Assembly: GCA_900754435.1 (NCBI GenBank)
Contig: CAAECT010000257.1
Location: 1 to 7,302, forward strand
Direction of reading: 5' to 3'
From: an uncultured Collinsella sp.
GTDB lineage: Bacteria > Actinomycetota > Coriobacteriia > Coriobacteriales > Coriobacteriaceae
Length of the DNA: 7,302 nt
The first letter of the stretch is position 1. Each line of letters begins with the position of its first letter. Of the stretch, positions 5,957 to 7,302 are shown piece by piece. The notes under the pieces were generated by a model, which saw only the letters and a program-made list of their open reading frames with translations, did not search any database and was not told where the DNA came from. The translations under genes and the position numbers were made by a program.

Positions 5957-7168
5957 TTAAAGAGAGAATAGGCGTGCAGTGACCGTCTCTGGTATACCCT
6001 GGCTGTTGCGCACCGTGGCGTACGTAAGGAATGAGTCCGATTTTCCCGCCGTAGCTGGATAATCGCCATACTCCAAAGCGCGGTCGGGCGACAGCAGCGA
6101 GCCATAGGTCTTGGCAGAGGTGTCGATCAGGAAATGCGACGCCTGTACCTTAACAAGGTATTTATTCTTCTTGCCAGCCGCACATGCGAGCGGCTCGCGT
6201 GACAGGAAGAGGTACGGCCCTCCCTCATTACCGATATACGTGCCCATATTGCCCAGGCTGCCCACGCCACTATAGGCCGCCTCGATAGAAAACACGAAGG
6301 TATCGCCCATATATACGGCCTCGAAAGGCGAAACTGACGAAGGGAGGACCAGCTGGGCACGCTTGGTGTTGTTGCCGTCGGTCAGATCGATTGCCGTTAT
6401 GCCGTAGTAGACGCCCTCGTCGTTGCGGACACGCGGCGAGATGGTCAAAATGCCGTCGCTCGCGCGCGGGGCCGATGCAAAGCGGCCCGTCGATTTCCAA
6501 ATTGTCTCGGCCTTGGATTCATCAAGCGAGCGACGAAAGCAAAACGAATCACTACTCGTTTTATTGCCGCCTGCCGAAGGCATTTTATACCAGATGATTG
6601 ATGACCCGAACGCCGTAAACAGCGGCGGATCGTAGTCCTTGCCACCTCGATCGAGCTCAACCACGTCGCCAGAGAGCGAAGCGCCCGACAGATTTTGAGC
6701 GTAGAGCTTCCACGATGAATTGGCAAAGCTCATCTCAACCCACGCGAATACGCCGTCGCCGGCACGGACATCGTAGAATGCGTATCCCGTGCCCTCGATA
6801 GGATCCTCGATTAATGTGGTAAGCGAGCCATCACCCAGGTTGAGCACACCGAGTGTGTTGGCGTGCAGCGCCGATGCGGGCGCCATCATCGCCGCGGCGT
6901 AATCGCCGTCGCAGTAGTACAGCAGCGTACCCAGAGGCAGCGTCCACGACGCCGCCGGCTCAAGATCGATGTCGACTGCCTCGTACTCATCCGTAATCGA
7001 GATGATCTTGGAATCGTCCTTGATAACCTGCGGCTCGCCGGCGGCATCATCGCTGGTGCCCGTTTTTTTCGAGCATCCGGCAAGCACCGTGGCAGCGCCC
7101 GCGGCAGCCCCACCGAGTACAAAGCCGCGACGCGATATTCCGTTCTTGATGTGATCGGCGATACCCAT
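5957..7168 (-). CDS. Tat-exported lipoprotein, probable beta-propeller, function unknown
   Basis: The 403-aa product begins with a Tat signal: twin arginines R13-R14 in SRRGFVLGG, a hydrophobic Ala/Gly-rich stretch, then a lipobox LAGC with C32 as the likely lipidated residue. It should therefore be folded before export and anchored outside the membrane. The mature part has many short alternating strands with Gly/Asp turns and aromatic residues (such as the stretches 79-87, 103-120, 127-144, 153-160, 190-196, 252-262, 288-296), which resembles TolB/WD-like propeller blades; this is inference from pattern. I see no catalytic motif or cofactor-binding CxxCH. Its ATG shares one base with the stop of the upstream TSCPD gene (TAATG) and has only a weak ribosome binding site, so translation is probably coupled. 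The regulator/kinase pair lies 153 bp downstream. It could be a surface binding or sensory partner protein. Confidence 0.88.
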   Translation of the reverse strand: MGIADHIKNGISRRGFVLGGAAAGAATVLAGCSKKTGTSDDAAGEPQVIKDDSKIISITDEYEAVDIDLEPAASWTLPLGTLLYYCDGDYAAAMMAPASALHANTLGVLNLGDGSLTTLIEDPIEGTGYAFYDVRAGDGVFAWVEMSFANSSWKLYAQNLSGASLSGDVVELDRGGKDYDPPLFTAFGSSIIWYKMPSAGGNKTSSDSFCFRRSLDESKAETIWKSTGRFASAPRASDGILTISPRVRNDEGVYYGITAIDLTDGNNTKRAQLVLPSSVSPFEAVYMGDTFVFSIEAAYSGVGSLGNMGTYIGNEGGPYLFLSREPLACAAGKKNKYLVKVQASHFLIDTSAKTYGSLLSPDRALEYGDYPATAGKSDSFLTYATVRNSQGIPETVTARLFSL

Positions 7169-7302
7169 TAGGCGATCTCGGTGCGAGCGGCCTCGATAGC
7201 GCGTGTAAGCTGGTCGGCGCAGGAGGTCTTTTTCATACCGCAGGTATTACCGGCGAGAACCTCGATTACGCGATCGGCAGGAGCGCCCTCGACCAGCTTG
7301 GA
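7168..7302 (-). CDS. TSCPD-domain protein, C-terminal part (TIGR03905-like), cut by window edge
   Basis: Only the last 44 residues are inside the window; the start lies beyond 7302. The visible part reads SKLVEGAPADRVIEVLAGN and then TCGMKKTSCADQL. From memory this matches the end of the small TIGR03905/TSCPD-domain proteins, where SKLVEG is followed by a Cys-Gly and the TSCPD motif; here the P of TSCPD is A. The same domain occurs at the end of some vitamin-B12-dependent ribonucleotide reductases. The two cysteines suggest metal or redox chemistry, but the role of the free-standing protein is not known to me. The reading frame stays open to the window edge and its TAA overlaps the start of the Tat lipoprotein gene by one base. 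Confidence 0.8.
   Translation of the reverse strand, partial: SKLVEGAPADRVIEVLAGNTCGMKKTSCADQLTRAIEAARTEIA

Overview
The window looks like chromosomal DNA of a high-G+C actinobacterium, most likely a gut member of Coriobacteriia such as Collinsella. I base this on the style of the proteins (PurC, a Tat lipoprotein and a TSCPD-domain protein), the codon use and the gene neighbourhood as I remember it; nothing was aligned. Every gene I can support is on the minus strand, so the natural reading order is from 7302 down to 1.

Layout in transcription order. (a) 7302-7168: C-terminal end of a small TSCPD-domain protein, cut by the window edge. (b) 7168-5957: a 403-aa Tat-exported lipoprotein, probably a beta-propeller of unknown function, coupled to (a) by a TAATG stop/start overlap. 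(c) A leader of about 150 bp with a long stem-loop. (d) 5803-5081 and 5069-3504: an OmpR-type response regulator and its HAMP histidine kinase, 11 bp apart. (e) A short intergenic gap with a hairpin that may be a weak terminator. (f) 3394-2507: purC (SAICAR synthase), followed without a gap by (g) 2506-1931, a lysine-rich two-helix membrane protein whose ribosome binding site lies inside purC. (h) A clear terminator at about 1900-1870 that overlaps a possible promoter for (i) 1841-561, an M29-family metallo-aminopeptidase. (j) 532-460: tRNA-Lys(UUU) with its own promoter and a strong UUCG-loop terminator.

The last ~385 bp (1-385) carry no convincing gene. The stretch is a mosaic of a GC-rich and an AT-rich half, dense in inverted repeats, and ends at a plus-strand sequence resembling only the 3' end of a tRNA (T-arm plus acceptor strand). 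That arrangement could be the scar or edge of an element integrated at a tRNA gene, a structured RNA, or decayed sequence.

Most of the window is ordinary: purine synthesis, peptide turnover, a tRNA and a two-component system. The parts deserving a second look are the orphan tRNA tail with the structured region beside it, the Tat lipoprotein/TSCPD/two-component neighbourhood, and the unknown membrane protein coupled to purC. I did not find a clearly new defence or mobile system.
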